Source: Vulcanimicrobiota bacterium
GTDB lineage: Bacteria; Vulcanimicrobiota; Vulcanimicrobiia; Vulcanimicrobiales; Vulcanimicrobiaceae
Assembly (NCBI GenBank): GCA_003168375.1
Contig: PMSI01000001.1
Span: forward strand, 558,001 to 622,000
DNA: 64,000 nucleotides
Reading direction: 5' to 3'
Shown: piece after piece, positions 1 to 11,845 of the stretch
Layout of the letters: each line of letters begins with the position of its first letter
How positions within the stretch are numbered: the first letter of the stretch is position 1
Program-made: the position numbers and the translations under genes
Notes under the pieces: model-generated
Told to the model about the DNA's origin: nothing
Database searches by the model: none
The model's input: only the letters and a program-made list of their open reading frames with translations

Positions 1-193
1 GTTCGAGCGTGTCGCGCTGGATCGGCCGGGTCTCTTCGCCCGCGCCGCCGGACTTTGCCCAACGGTACACGGTCCGCTCAGAGCGCCCGAGCAGCAGCGC
101 CCGTTGTGGCATGTCCAGCACCCAACGGTCCGCGATGCGATTGAAGGCGGTGATCGCCACCCGCGCCGACGGAGGTGCAAGAAGGGTTGACAT
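1..193 (-). CDS. Xre/MbcA/ParS-type antitoxin, 5' part only
   Basis: Read on the minus strand from an ATG at 193, the frame stays open to the window edge (about 64 codons). The predicted peptide has AFNRIADRW, then a helix-turn-helix-like [15 protein letters not shown] and IQRDTLE. This order resembles the N-terminal HTH domain of MbcA/ParS/Xre antitoxins, which usually precede a RES-domain NAD-degrading toxin. The C-terminal toxin-binding domain and any toxin lie outside the window. A good promoter lies 6 nt upstream, so the mRNA is probably leaderless. The family call rests on motif resemblance in a partial protein. Confidence 0.6.
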   Translation of the reverse strand, partial: MSTLLAPPSARVAITAFNRIADRWVLDMPQRALLLGRSERTVYRWAKSGGAGEETRPIQRDTLE

Positions 194-199
194 ATGACG

Positions 200-229
200 A
201 TAATAAGCCAATTTAATGACACTAGTCAA
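200..229 (-). promoter_or_regulatory. Sigma70-type promoter of the antitoxin gene
   Basis: On the minus strand TTGACT (229-224) is followed after 18 nt by TATTAT (205-200), and the ATG at 193 comes 6 nt later. This spacing puts the transcription start at or next to the start codon. The surrounding stretch is visibly richer in A/T than its neighbours. Antitoxins of this class commonly repress their own promoter. Confidence 0.6.
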
Positions 230-290
230 CCCCGGCTCGGACGACGGAAGCAGGTGCGTCCTGGCCCGTGGCGTGGTATGATTGGTCCTT

Positions 291-2129
291 ATGGCCCAGA
301 TTCGGACGCGGTCCGATATCCGCAATGTCGCGATCATCGCCCACGTCGACCACGGGAAGACGACGCTGGTCGATGCCATGTTCCGCCAGAGCGGGATCTA
401 TCGCGAAGGGCAGCACACTGAAGCGCGGGCGATGGATTCGAACCCGCTCGAGCGCGAGCGCGGGATCACGATCCTCGCCAAGAACACCGCGATCGACCAC
501 GCGGGGGTCAAGTTCAACATCGTCGACACGCCGGGTCACGCCGATTTCGGCGGCGAGGTCGAGCGCGTGCTCCAGATGGTGCAGGGCGTCGTGCTGCTGG
601 TCGACGCGGCGGAAGGCGTCATGCCGCAGACCCGCTTCGTGCTGCGCAAGGCGCTCGAGCTCGACCTGCGCGCGATCGTCGTCATCAACAAGATCGACCG
701 CAGGGACGCGCGGCCCGTGGAAGTGGTCGACGAAGTCTTCGACCTGTTCATCGAGCTGGGTGCGTCGGACCAGCAGGCCGACTTCCCGGTGGTGTACGCG
801 AACGGCAAAGCGGGTCTCGCGAAATACGAGCTCACCGACGAGTCGACTACGCTCGAGCCGCTGTTCGAGACGATCATCAAGGCCGTCCCCGAGGCCCCGG
901 CCGAGGAGGGCGGGTTCCAGATGCTCGTCTCGGCGATCGACCACAACCGGTACGTGGGCCGCATCGGTATCGGCCGCATCTTCCGCGGCAGCTCGAAGGT
1001 CAATGCGCCGATCGTGAAGGTCGCCCGCGACGGTGCCGTCACCACCGGTTTGCGCCTGACGAAGATGCTCGCGTTCCACGGGCTGGAGCGCATCGACGTC
1101 GAGGAAGCCTCGGCCGGCGACATCATCTGCGTCTCCGGGATCGAAGGCTTGAATATCGGCGACACGATCGCGGATGCGGCGTTCCCCGAGGGGATCGCGG
1201 CGACGGCGGTCGACGAGCCGACGGTCTCGATGTACTTCATGGTCAACGCGTCGCCGTTTGCGGGCCGCGAAGGAAAGTATCTCACCTCGCGTCAGATCCG
1301 CGACCGTCTGATGCGCGAGCTCGAATCGAACGTCGCGCTGCGCGTCGAGGACACGGAATCGGCCGACACGTTCGAAGTGCGCGGCCGCGGCGAGCTCCAT
1401 CTTTCGATCCTGATCGAGACGATGCGCCGCGAAGGGTTCGAGATGGCGGTCAGCAAGCCGCGCGTCATCATCACCGAGCGCGACGGCGTGAAGATGGAAC
1501 CGGTCGAGTACGTCGTGATCGACGTGCGCGAAGAGCACGCCGGCGCGGTGATCGAGTCGGTCGGTCGCCGCCGCGCGATCATGTCGAACATGCTCACCGT
1601 CGGCGAGACGCGCCGGCTAGAGTACACGATGCCGACGCGGGCGATCTTCGGACTGCGCGGCGAGCTGATGACGCTCTCGCGCGGCACCGCCGTGATGTCG
1701 CACGTCTACTACACGCATCAGCCGCTGGCCGGCGATATCCCGGGCCGCAGCAACGGCGCGCTCGTCACGAGCGACTCCGGCACGGTCACCGCCTACGCGC
1801 TGATGGGACTCGAGCAGCGCGGCCGCTTCTTCGTCGACCCGGGCACCGAAGTGTACGAAGGGATGATCGTCGGCCGGGCCAACGACGATCGCGACGTTGC
1901 GCTCAACGCCGTGCGAGCGAAGAAACTGACCAACATGCGCGCCGCCGGCACCGACGAGAATTTCAAGATGCCGCCCGCCGAAGCGATGTCGCTCGAACGC
2001 GCGATCGAGTTCATCGAGGACGACGAACTGGTCGAGGTCACGCCGCAGTCGATTCGGCTGCGCAAGCGCATGCTCGACGAAAGCGATCGCATCAAGTCCC
2101 GCAAGCGCGAAAAGGCCTTCGCCGGATAG
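291..2129 (+). CDS. typA: Ribosome-associated GTPase TypA/BipA
   Basis: 612 aa, the normal TypA length. Translational GTPase that acts on ribosomes under stress and in large-subunit assembly. The G1 loop AHVDHGKTT is at about residues 18-26, followed by the switch II motif DTPGHADFG and the G4 motif NKIDR; the TypA C-terminal domain follows. The ATG at 291 is preferred over an in-frame TTG at 282 because family proteins begin close to the [16 protein letters not shown] block. There is no clear Shine-Dalgarno; a TATGAT at 277-282 could be a -10 box giving a nearly leaderless mRNA. It is transcribed away from the antitoxin gene. Confidence 0.95.
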   Translation: MAQIRTRSDIRNVAIIAHVDHGKTTLVDAMFRQSGIYREGQHTEARAMDSNPLERERGITILAKNTAIDHAGVKFNIVDTPGHADFGGEVERVLQMVQGVVLLVDAAEGVMPQTRFVLRKALELDLRAIVVINKIDRRDARPVEVVDEVFDLFIELGASDQQADFPVVYANGKAGLAKYELTDESTTLEPLFETIIKAVPEAPAEEGGFQMLVSAIDHNRYVGRIGIGRIFRGSSKVNAPIVKVARDGAVTTGLRLTKMLAFHGLERIDVEEASAGDIICVSGIEGLNIGDTIADAAFPEGIAATAVDEPTVSMYFMVNASPFAGREGKYLTSRQIRDRLMRELESNVALRVEDTESADTFEVRGRGELHLSILIETMRREGFEMAVSKPRVIITERDGVKMEPVEYVVIDVREEHAGAVIESVGRRRAIMSNMLTVGETRRLEYTMPTRAIFGLRGELMTLSRGTAVMSHVYYTHQPLAGDIPGRSNGALVTSDSGTVTAYALMGLEQRGRFFVDPGTEVYEGMIVGRANDDRDVALNAVRAKKLTNMRAAGTDENFKMPPAEAMSLERAIEFIEDDELVEVTPQSIRLRKRMLDESDRIKSRKREKAFAG

Positions 2130-2146
2130 CGGACTAAAGCCGCCGG

Positions 2147-3814
2147 GTGAAACGTCTGGGCTACCTCGCGGTCGCACTGGCGATCGCCCTCTCCGCGTGC
2201 ACGCGCGTCGCGACGACGCAGTCGGGGCCCGACACCGGCGCCGGCGGCTCGGCCGCGCCGGGGCAGCGCCACAGCTGGACGCATCCGGGGATACTGCGGA
2301 TCGCCAGCCTGAGCGATCCGGACACGCTGAACCCGCTGCTCGGGACGTTTCAAGTCGACACGGACCTCTCGATGTTCTGGGGCGGCTACCTGTTCAACTA
2401 CAGCGACCGCGACGAGCTCTATCCGGAGCTGGCCACCACGGTGCCGACGCTGGCGAACGGCGGCATCGCGAAGGACGGCCTGACGGTCACGTACCATCTG
2501 CGCCGCGGCGTCCAATGGCAAGACGGGGTGCCGTTCGACGCGGCTGACGTCGCCTTCACGTGGCGCGCGATCATGAACCCCAACAACAACGTGCAGACGC
2601 GGACCGGCTACGATGTGATCCGCTCGATCGACACACCCGACAAGTACACGGCGGTCGTACATCTCAAGCAGCGGTTCGCGCCCTTCGTCAACACGTTCTT
2701 GACGATGTCGTCCACGACGTATCCGGTGCTTCCGAAGCACCTCCTCGCGAAATACCCCGATATCAACCGCGTCCCGTTCAACAGCGCGCCGATCGGCACC
2801 GGACCGTTCATCGTGAAGGAATGGCATCGCGGGCAGATCCTGCGCATGGTCGCGAACCCCCACTACTGGCGCGGCGCTCCAAAGCTCAAGGAAGTCACGT
2901 ACCAATCGATCCCCGACGAGAACACGCTCACAACCAGCATCAAGTCGCACGACATCGACCTTTGGTACAACGCGTCGTCGGCGACGTACCCGGCCGCATC
3001 GCACGTCCCCGACACGCGCGCGATCTTGACGCCGTTCACGCAGTACACGTTCGTCGGCTTCAACCTGTCGCGCCCGCCGCTCAGCGAGCTCCCAGTTCGC
3101 AAAGCGATCGCCTACGCCACCGACCGCACGCGGCTGCTCGAGACGGCAACCTACGGTGTCAACGTCGCGGGCGAAGGTGATCAGCCGCGCTTCTCATGGG
3201 CCTACAACGCCGCGCTCGCGCCGATTCCGTACGATCCGGCCAAGGCGAAGGCGACCTTGGACGCCGCCGGATGGCACGCCGGTCCCGATGGGATTCGCAC
3301 GAAGAACGGCACCCGTTTGCACGTCGTGTTCACGACCTCGGCCGGTAGCGCGCTGGGGAACCGGGTCGCTGTCCTCCTGCAGTCGGCGTTCCGCGAGGTC
3401 GGAATCGAGGCCGAGATCAAGGCGTACGCGACCGCGCAGATGTTCGCGAGCTCCGCCGCCGGGGGCATCCTGCAGGCCGGGAAATACGACGTCGAATTCT
3501 CGGCATGGGTGAACGGGACCGATCCGGACGACTCCACCACCGTGATGTGCGACCAGATCCCGCCAGGCGGTCAGAACATCTACCGGTTCTGTAACCACGA
3601 GCTCGACGCGGTCGAGCGTGTCGCGCTCACCCACTACGACCGGGCAACGCGCAAGAAATCATACGATCGCATCCAGGAGATCCTCGTCGACCAGCTGCCG
3701 TGGCTCACGCTGTGGTTCAGCCGCCGGTTCGACATCGCCAGCGTCGATCTCAAGAACTACAAACCCGCCCACTCGGTGACGACGTTCTGGAACCCCTGGG
3801 AGTACGATATCTAG
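2147..3814 (+). CDS. Peptide/nickel-type ABC transporter substrate-binding lipoprotein
   Basis: 555 aa with a GTG start. The N-terminus is a lipoprotein signal: a hydrophobic stretch ending in the lipobox LSAC, so Cys about 18 is probably lipidated. The mature protein has SBP_bac_5 features (SLSDPDTLNPLLG, RRGVQWQDGVPFDAADVAFTW, GTGPFIVKEW), as in DppA/OppA. It should bind oligopeptides or another solute outside the cytoplasmic membrane. No permease or ATPase genes are adjacent, so its transporter must be encoded elsewhere. It starts 17 nt after typA. The ligand cannot be told from sequence. Confidence 0.88.
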   Translation: MKRLGYLAVALAIALSACTRVATTQSGPDTGAGGSAAPGQRHSWTHPGILRIASLSDPDTLNPLLGTFQVDTDLSMFWGGYLFNYSDRDELYPELATTVPTLANGGIAKDGLTVTYHLRRGVQWQDGVPFDAADVAFTWRAIMNPNNNVQTRTGYDVIRSIDTPDKYTAVVHLKQRFAPFVNTFLTMSSTTYPVLPKHLLAKYPDINRVPFNSAPIGTGPFIVKEWHRGQILRMVANPHYWRGAPKLKEVTYQSIPDENTLTTSIKSHDIDLWYNASSATYPAASHVPDTRAILTPFTQYTFVGFNLSRPPLSELPVRKAIAYATDRTRLLETATYGVNVAGEGDQPRFSWAYNAALAPIPYDPAKAKATLDAAGWHAGPDGIRTKNGTRLHVVFTTSAGSALGNRVAVLLQSAFREVGIEAEIKAYATAQMFASSAAGGILQAGKYDVEFSAWVNGTDPDDSTTVMCDQIPPGGQNIYRFCNHELDAVERVALTHYDRATRKKSYDRIQEILVDQLPWLTLWFSRRFDIASVDLKNYKPAHSVTTFWNPWEYDI

Positions 3815-3824
3815 GGCCGGTACT

Positions 3825-4532
3825 TTACGTTCGGCGCGCGTGCGGTTCGCCCAGCGCGCGGACGCCGCCGCTCTCGGCGACGAGGACCGCGCTCGTCAGC
3901 GCCGACGGAAACAACCCGGTCGCGACGACGCCGTGGATCGCGCGCAGCGAGACGTCGAGTGCGAGCGGGTCGTCGATCGGGCCGAAGCTGCAGTCGAGGA
4001 TCGCGTTCCCGTTGTCGGTGACGAACGGCGCGCTTTCGCCGCCGCGCCGGCGGACGCGAGCTTCGGGATGCGCGGCCTCGATCGCGCGCGCGACGATGCG
4101 CAGCGTGAACGGGACGACCTCGACCGGCGTCGCGAAGGCGCCGAGCCGCGCGACCAGCTTCTCGGGCGTGACGACGACGACGAACGTGCCGGCCGCGAGT
4201 GCGACGGCTTTCTCGCGGAACAGCGCGCCGCCGCCGCCTTTGGTGAGCGACCAATCGGCCGCGACTTCGTCGGCGCCGTCGATCGCCACGTCGATCTCCC
4301 GCTCGCCGAGCGCGGCGAGCGGGATGCCGAGTTCGCGGCACTCCCGCTCCGTCGCGGCCGACGTGGGTACTACGACGATCGCGTCGCCGAGCGCTACGCG
4401 CTCGCCGACGCGAACGATCGCCCAGCGCGCGGTGCTGCCCGTCCCGAGGCCGATGCACGTGCCGGCTCGCACGTAACGGTCGACCGCGGCGAACGACACC
4501 GCGCGCTTGAGCTCGTCCGCCTGAGCGGTCAC
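3825..4532 (-). CDS. rpiA: Ribose-5-phosphate isomerase A
   Basis: About 235 aa from the GTG at 4532. Interconverts ribose-5-phosphate and ribulose-5-phosphate in the non-oxidative pentose phosphate pathway. Family motifs are clear: GLGTGSTARWAI near the N-terminus, IDGADEV in the middle and KGGGGAL after it. The open frame extends upstream to 4619, but that extension overlaps the secreted-peptide gene at 4540-4728; starting at GTG 4532 gives the usual family length and leaves a 7-nt gap. It is convergent with the peptide-binding protein gene. Confidence 0.9.
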   Translation of the reverse strand: MTAQADELKRAVSFAAVDRYVRAGTCIGLGTGSTARWAIVRVGERVALGDAIVVVPTSAATERECRELGIPLAALGEREIDVAIDGADEVAADWSLTKGGGGALFREKAVALAAGTFVVVVTPEKLVARLGAFATPVEVVPFTLRIVARAIEAAHPEARVRRRGGESAPFVTDNGNAILDCSFGPIDDPLALDVSLRAIHGVVATGLFPSALTSAVLVAESGGVRALGEPHARRT

Positions 4533-4539
4533 GCCGGGA

Positions 4540-4728
4540 TCAGCGTCGCGAGCAGTGTCCAGGCACCCAGCGACCCTGCTTGTTGCGATGCGGCGCCACC
4601 CAGTGCGAGCCTCGCCCACAGCGCTGATGGCCCATGTGGTCGTCGCGGTCCGCGGACGCGGGGACCGGGATGATTGCGAACGTCGAGGCGATCGCCGCCA
4701 GGGCGATTACGGTGATGAGTCTACGCAT
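4540..4728 (-). CDS. Small secreted basic protein
   Basis: 62 aa. The N-terminal 26 residues form a clear Sec signal peptide (MRRLITVIALAAIASTFAII...ASA) with cleavage expected after ASA. The mature part is only about 36 residues, rich in His, Arg, Gly and Trp, and contains RWVPGHC, which recalls short WxxGxW-type periplasmic proteins. It ends 7 nt before the rpiA start and is probably co-transcribed with it. Function unknown. Confidence 0.55.
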   Translation of the reverse strand: MRRLITVIALAAIASTFAIIPVPASADRDDHMGHQRCGRGSHWVAPHRNKQGRWVPGHCSRR

Positions 4729-4788
4729 AAGAACCCTCCGTTACGATTGCGAGATGACGGAGGGTTGCGTCGGGGCGGGCGCCGGGAC

Positions 4789-7418
<2,630 letters not shown>

Positions 7419-7422
<4 letters not shown>

Positions 7423-7721
7423 TCGCACTCTATAACCCAGAGTGCTAAGCCGGGGTTCCGGGAGCCGCCGGGCTCGGCAGCCCCACGCCAACGCGCTAGG
7501 CTGCCTCCGGTCCGAGTTCCAGTTCCTCCGCCGGTTGTCGGCGTCGGGATGGGAAGGCCGTCAGCGGCCATCGCTTCGAGGTGCCAGGCGACCGCTTTGC
7601 GGAGCAGGTCGCGGGTCTGCTCGCGGCTGTCGCCTGCAACGGCGACCCCGGGCAGATCGGGAACGTACGCACTGAAACCGGTGGACGTCGCTTCGTAGAT
7701 CACCGCATACCGCATCGTCAT
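7419..7721 (-). CDS. HicB-family antitoxin-like protein (solitary)
   Basis: About 100 aa from ATG 7721 (a GTG at 7736 and an ATG at 7715 are alternatives). The first 65 residues match the HicB fold: [45 protein letters not shown]. HicB proteins neutralise the HicA mRNA interferase, but no hicA is seen beside it. The last 35 residues are low-complexity and are encoded across the clpB control region; the stop overlaps the clpB ATG. The tail may be an accident of read-through. Confidence 0.7.
7422..7448 (-). promoter_or_regulatory. CIRCE operator (HrcA site) of clpB
   Basis: On the minus strand TTAGCACTC, a 9-nt spacer and GAGTGCGAA. The CIRCE consensus is TTAGCACTC-N9-GAGTGCTAA, so 17 of 18 arm positions match. 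The right arm runs into the clpB ATG, and a TATAGA in the spacer/arm sits 6 nt before it. HrcA binding here would block initiation of a leaderless clpB transcript. The element also lies inside the 3' end of the hicB-like frame. Confidence 0.92.
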
Positions 7722-7829
7722 CTGACGAAATGTCACGCAACGCGACCTCAGACGTCAATACCGGCTGCACGATCGAACAACGCGCCGGCGGGCGAGGGTT
7801 ACCGCAGCCGGTTAGGCTAGAACCGTTTC

Positions 7830-8399
7830 ATGAGCATCGCTCGGACGTGGGGGACGACGGCGGCCGAGAGGGCGCAAACGTATCCGTGCGATACGATCAT
7901 CGAGCCGGCCGAGGACTTGTTTCGCGGGGTCGACGTCGCCGCGCCGGCCGCCGTGACGTACAGGCGTCTGTGCCATGTGAAGGTCGCGCCGTACAGCTAC
8001 GACTGGCTCGATAACCGCGGGCGCCGCAGCCCGCGGGGACTCATCGCGGGCATCGACGATCTGGCCCTCGGCGATCGCATGCTGATCTTCACGCTGGTCG
8101 CGTTCCAGCGCGATGAACACGTGACGCTGCGGCTCACCGCGCCGCACGCCCGGCGGGTCTTTGGCGACATCGCCGTGACCTACGCGGTCGTCGCGACCTC
8201 GCCGTCGACGTGCCGACTGGTGGCGAAGCTGCGAGTCACTCCGGCGCCCGGCCCATTGGGACGGCTCCGCACGTCGCTCCTGGCGTGGGGCGATCTCGTC
8301 ATGATGCGCAAGCAACTGCTCACGCTTGCGCGCCTCGCGGAGCGCGACGCGGCACAGTCCCGGGCCGGACGTGGAACTTCGCCTTCGGAGCCGGAGTAG
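7830..8399 (+). CDS. SRPBCC-fold (START-like) protein
   Basis: 189 aa. The pattern FRGVDVAAPAAVTYRRLCHVKVAPYSYDWLDNRGRRSPR, followed by LALGDRMLIFTLV, is typical of bacterial START/polyketide-cyclase-like (SRPBCC) proteins that bind small hydrophobic ligands. There is no signal peptide or membrane segment. It is followed after 23 nt by a secreted protein gene on the same strand. The ligand is unknown. Confidence 0.65.
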   Translation: MSIARTWGTTAAERAQTYPCDTIIEPAEDLFRGVDVAAPAAVTYRRLCHVKVAPYSYDWLDNRGRRSPRGLIAGIDDLALGDRMLIFTLVAFQRDEHVTLRLTAPHARRVFGDIAVTYAVVATSPSTCRLVAKLRVTPAPGPLGRLRTSLLAWGDLVMMRKQLLTLARLAERDAAQSRAGRGTSPSEPE

Positions 8400-8422
8400 G
8401 AGTCCCGGAAAGCGAGGAGCCG

Positions 8423-9094
8423 ATGCGCACTGCTTGCACGATCGCGTCTCTTTTCGTGCTGGTCGCAGCGACGGGCGGGGGTCCGCTCGAGCGCTGGGCG
8501 AACGCGGTCGGCGGCCGCGAGAAAGTCGCGGCGATCACGTCGATCTATCGCGAGGCGACGCTCGAATACGCGGGCTATCAGGGCACGCTCAAAGTCTGGC
8601 ACACCGCGGACGGCAAGTACCGGAAAGAGGAACGGGTCGCCACGTATTCGCTGCTCGAAACCTTCGACGGCGTGAACGGGATGGTCAAACAAGGCGACGC
8701 TCCGCCGCACACGATGAGCGCCGCCGAGCTGAACCTCGCGACCTCGCGGCGTTTTGCGAACGCGAACGCGATGTTCTTCGCCTTCTTTCCGGACCGGCGG
8801 CATGGCACGACGGCCGTCGAAGGCGACGACATCGTGGTGCTGAAACCCGACGGCGGCGTCGAATGGCGCGTCTACCTCGATCCGCAGACGGCGCTGCCGA
8901 AGACGATGACCCACCGGGAAGGCGATCAAACGATTACGGTAACGCTGGATTCGTACGAGACCGTCGACGGCGTGAAGTTCGAACGCGAGCTCCAGCGCTC
9001 GGCCGGCGACCCGAGCAAAGGCACTCTCATCCGGTTCACCAAGACGGTGCTCAACGGTCCGGTGGACGCCTCGCTGTTCTCGATTCCGTCCTAA
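8423..9094 (+). CDS. Secreted protein, possible LolA-like lipoprotein-carrier fold
   Basis: 223 aa from ATG 8423, preceded by GAGGAG at 8414-8419. A short N-terminal hydrophobic stretch suggests export. The rest alternates short beta-strand-like segments (LKVWHTADGKYRKEE, WRVYLDPQTALPKTMTHREG, ITVTLDSYETVDGVKFERE), as in outer-membrane lipoprotein-sorting or LolA-like proteins. It also starts with a GREKVAAITS helix seen in such proteins. Function not established. Confidence 0.6.
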   Translation: MRTACTIASLFVLVAATGGGPLERWANAVGGREKVAAITSIYREATLEYAGYQGTLKVWHTADGKYRKEERVATYSLLETFDGVNGMVKQGDAPPHTMSAAELNLATSRRFANANAMFFAFFPDRRHGTTAVEGDDIVVLKPDGGVEWRVYLDPQTALPKTMTHREGDQTITVTLDSYETVDGVKFERELQRSAGDPSKGTLIRFTKTVLNGPVDASLFSIPS

Positions 9095-9100
9095 ACGCGA

Positions 9101-10486
9101 TCAGCTCTTCGGACGCTCGTCCCGCACCCGACGGGATTTGAGGTCGGTGCGCGTGAGCGTGCCGGCCGGGGCGAAGGTGATCTCGGCGCGGATGCCCAGC
9201 TGGCGTTTCAACTGCGCCGTCACGCGCTCGCGCAGCGCGGTCTCGTCGCACGGCGCGGCGAGTTCGGCGCGGACGGTGAGCTCGTCGAGCGCTTTCGGGC
9301 GCGACACGACGATCTCGAACTCGGTGCCGATCTCGGCGAAGCCGTGCAGCACGTCTTCGATTGCGCTCGGGTAGATGTTCTCGCCGCGCACGACCAGCAT
9401 GTCGTCGATGCGGCCGATGATCCCGCGCGGGAAGCGCGGGTACGTGCGTCCGCACGGGCACGGGTCGTTCGTCCACTCGGCCTGATCGCCCGAGACGAGC
9501 CGGATCATCGGCTGTCCGCGGCGCATGAGCTGCGTGTAGACCGGGGTCCCCGTCGCGCCGTACGGCAGCGGGCGCATCGTCGCCGGATCGAGCAGCTCGG
9601 TGTAGACGATGTCTTGCCAGAGGTGCATCCCGGTGCGATGCTCGCACTCGGTGATGTTCATCCAGGGCGTCACTTCGCCCATGCTTCCGCTGTCGATGCA
9701 GATCGCGCCGAACGTCTCCTCGATCAGCCGCTTCGTGCCGGGGATCCCGGCGCCCGGCTCGCCCGAGAAGAACATGATGCGCAGCCCGAAGTCGCGCGGA
9801 TCGATCCCTTCGGCGCGCGCCGTCTCCGCGATCCGCAGCGCGTACGAGGGTGTCCCGTAGAACGCGGTCGGCTTCATCTGCCGCATCCACGAGACGGCTT
9901 GCAGCGTCATCCCCGGAACGCCGGCGCCGAACGGGAACGCCGCGGCGCCGAGCCGTTCGATCCCCGCCAGCGCCCCCCAGGAGCCTACGTAGAGCGAGAA
10001 GATCGAGCCGACGAACACCGTGTCGCTTGGCCGCAGGCCGAAGCTCCACATGATGCGCGCGTGCGACTCCGCGATGCGGTCGTAGTCGTCGCGGCTCCAG
10101 GCGAACGCCGTCGGCCGGCCGCTCGTCCCGGAGGTCCCGTGAATGTGAAAGATATCGCTCGGATCGATGCAGAGATACGAACCGAACGGCGGGTGCGCGG
10201 CTTGATCGGCGCGCAGATCGGCCTTGGCGATCGTCGGAACGCGCGAGAAATCGTCGAGCGACTTCACGTCGCCGGGCTCCAGCCCCGCGGCCTGCCAGCG
10301 CGTGCGGTAGAACGGTGCGCGGTCGTAGGCCCAGCGCATCACGCGCTGGATCTTGGCGAGGATGACGCTCGCGCGCTCGTCCTCCGACATCGTTTCGAGC
10401 GTCGCGTCCCAGTACGGAACATCGCTGGGCGGCCGGTACGCGGGATCGTACGCCGGCGGCCAAAGAGCCTCGGCGGCGTGGATCAT
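9101..10486 (-). CDS. hcl: Acyl-CoA ligase, PaaK family; probable 2-hydroxyisobutyryl-CoA ligase
   Basis: 461 aa. Phenylacetate-CoA-ligase-type adenylate-forming enzyme: [13 protein letters not shown] is the ATP-loop, [19 protein letters not shown] and [11 protein letters not shown] follow in the core, and the hinge region has [17 protein letters not shown] before the mobile C-terminal domain. Last gene of hcmA-meaH-hcmB-hcl, with its ATG overlapping the hcmB stop. Known 2-hydroxyisobutyryl-CoA ligases of the tert-butyl ether degraders belong to this family and sit in the same operon, so the natural role is ATP-dependent activation of 2-hydroxyisobutyrate. The family is certain; the substrate is inferred from operon context. 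Confidence 0.85.
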   Translation of the reverse strand: MIHAAEALWPPAYDPAYRPPSDVPYWDATLETMSEDERASVILAKIQRVMRWAYDRAPFYRTRWQAAGLEPGDVKSLDDFSRVPTIAKADLRADQAAHPPFGSYLCIDPSDIFHIHGTSGTSGRPTAFAWSRDDYDRIAESHARIMWSFGLRPSDTVFVGSIFSLYVGSWGALAGIERLGAAAFPFGAGVPGMTLQAVSWMRQMKPTAFYGTPSYALRIAETARAEGIDPRDFGLRIMFFSGEPGAGIPGTKRLIEETFGAICIDSGSMGEVTPWMNITECEHRTGMHLWQDIVYTELLDPATMRPLPYGATGTPVYTQLMRRGQPMIRLVSGDQAEWTNDPCPCGRTYPRFPRGIIGRIDDMLVVRGENIYPSAIEDVLHGFAEIGTEFEIVVSRPKALDELTVRAELAAPCDETALRERVTAQLKRQLGIRAEITFAPAGTLTRTDLKSRRVRDERPKS

Positions 10487-10932
10487 CGCGCCGGCGCACC
10501 CTGTGCTGAGCCTGTCGAAGCACGGCGCGTGCGGTCTCGGCCGGTCTCCGCGACGATGCGCTCGATCCCGTCGATCAGGTCCTGCGTCGACGCCTCGGCG
10601 TTGAAGATCTCGCGGACCCCGATCGCCTTGAGCTTGGGGATGTCGTCCTCTTGGATCACGCCGCCGCCGACGACGGCGATGTCGTCGACCTCGCGTTCGG
10701 AGAGCATCGTCATGATCTTTGGAAAGATCGTCATGTGCGCGCCCGACAGGATGCTCACGCCGACGACGTCGACGTCCTCCTGGATCGCCGCGTTCACGAT
10801 CATCTCGGGAGTCTGATGCAGGCCGGTGTAGACGACCTCCATCCCCGCGTCGCGCAGTGCGCGCGCGACGATCTTCGCACCGCGGTCGTGGCCGTCGAGG
10901 CCGGGCTTCGCGACGAGCACCTTAATGGGCAT
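10483..10932 (-). CDS. hcmB: B12-binding small subunit of 2-hydroxyisobutyryl-CoA mutase
   Basis: 149 aa. Cobalamin-binding subunit of the split acyl-CoA mutase. The base-off B12 motif DxHxxG is present as D13-G-H15-D-R-G18, and GGGVIQEDD follows as expected. Start ATG 10932 has an ideal GGAGGA seven nt upstream. The gene starts inside the 3' end of meaH and overlaps hcl by 4 nt. The last 17 or so residues ([13 protein letters not shown]) are encoded by a dispersed repeat and are not part of the B12 fold. Confidence 0.9.
   Translation of the reverse strand: MPIKVLVAKPGLDGHDRGAKIVARALRDAGMEVVYTGLHQTPEMIVNAAIQEDVDVVGVSILSGAHMTIFPKIMTMLSEREVDDIAVVGGGVIQEDDIPKLKAIGVREIFNAEASTQDLIDGIERIVAETGRDRTRRASTGSAQGAPAR
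10501..10525 (+). repeat. Dispersed short repeat, copy 1
   Basis: Contains GCTGAGCCTGTCGAAGC, flanked by the inverted pentamers GTGCT and AGCAC, so it can form a small hairpin. The core matches copies at 24423-24445 and 29850-29872. It lies inside the end of hcmB and is translated there. Confidence 0.75.
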
Positions 10933-11845
10933 GAGCGGGTCCTCCAAGCATGAGCGCTAACGCGTCGATCGCGTCGTTGCGGGTGAGTTCGTGATCGCGC
11001 AGACGGTCGAGGACCGCGGCTGCATCGTGTGTGTCGAGGGTCGCGAGCGCGCGGCGCACCGCCTCGTCGCGGGCGCGGCGCACGACCTCGAAGCGGACGG
11101 CGCGCACGGCGTTGGTATCGTCGCCGTTGCGCTTTGCGTTGAGCACTTCGAGCAGCTCCGACACGCCGGTGCCGTCCTGCGCGATCGTCTGCAGAACCGG
11201 GATATCGCGCTTGCCCTCGCGCACCATGTGCTTGAGGTCGACGGCGCTGGCGTTCGCGCCGGGCCGGTCGGCCATGTTGACGACGAAGATGTCGGCGATC
11301 TCGGTGAGGCCGGCTTTAATCGCCTGCACGCCGTCGCCGAGTGCGGGGACGGTCACCACCACGATCACGTCGGCGACCGCGACGATCTCGAGCTCGACCT
11401 GACCGACGCCGACCGTCTCCACGATGACGATGTCGAAACCGGCCTCGTCGGCGAGCCGCACGGCGTCACGCGTCGCCGGGGCGAGCCCGCCACCGGCCGA
11501 GCGCGACGCCATGCTGCGGATGAACACGCCGGGGTCACCGGCATGGCGCTGCATGCGTACGCGGTCGCCGAGAACCGCGCCGTGGGTGAACGGCGACGAC
11601 GGGTCGACGGCGATCACCGCGACCGTTGCATCGTCGGCGCGGAACCCTTCGATCAGCCGGTCGACGAGCGTCGACTTCCCAGCGCCGGGCGGCCCCGTGA
11701 TCCCGATGACGTCCGCTCGCCGGTCGCCGCGCACCGGGCCGCCGAACGCGGCGAACTGCGCGAGCGCGCCGCGATAATCGGTGATCCCGTTCTCCACCGC
11801 CGAGATGGCGCGCGCCAAATCGCGGTGGACGCGGTGCCCGATCAA
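10922..11845 (-). CDS. meaH: MeaB/ArgK-type GTPase chaperone of the acyl-CoA mutase
   Basis: 307 aa. G3E GTPase that guards B12 loading and reactivation of acyl-CoA mutases. Walker [10 protein letters not shown], then [30 protein letters not shown] and NMADRPGA are all diagnostic. It lies between the two mutase subunit genes, overlapping hcmA by 4 nt and hcmB by 11 nt, which fits a dedicated chaperone for this mutase. In the related tert-butyl ether pathway operons the equivalent gene is called meaH. Confidence 0.92.
   Translation of the reverse strand: MIGHRVHRDLARAISAVENGITDYRGALAQFAAFGGPVRGDRRADVIGITGPPGAGKSTLVDRLIEGFRADDATVAVIAVDPSSPFTHGAVLGDRVRMQRHAGDPGVFIRSMASRSAGGGLAPATRDAVRLADEAGFDIVIVETVGVGQVELEIVAVADVIVVVTVPALGDGVQAIKAGLTEIADIFVVNMADRPGANASAVDLKHMVREGKRDIPVLQTIAQDGTGVSELLEVLNAKRNGDDTNAVRAVRFEVVRRARDEAVRRALATLDTHDAAAVLDRLRDHELTRNDAIDALALMLGGPAHAH

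Noticed and set aside
421-460. tRNA-like GATTCGAACCC sequence
   Set aside because: It lies inside the conserved typA coding region and has no cloverleaf around it.
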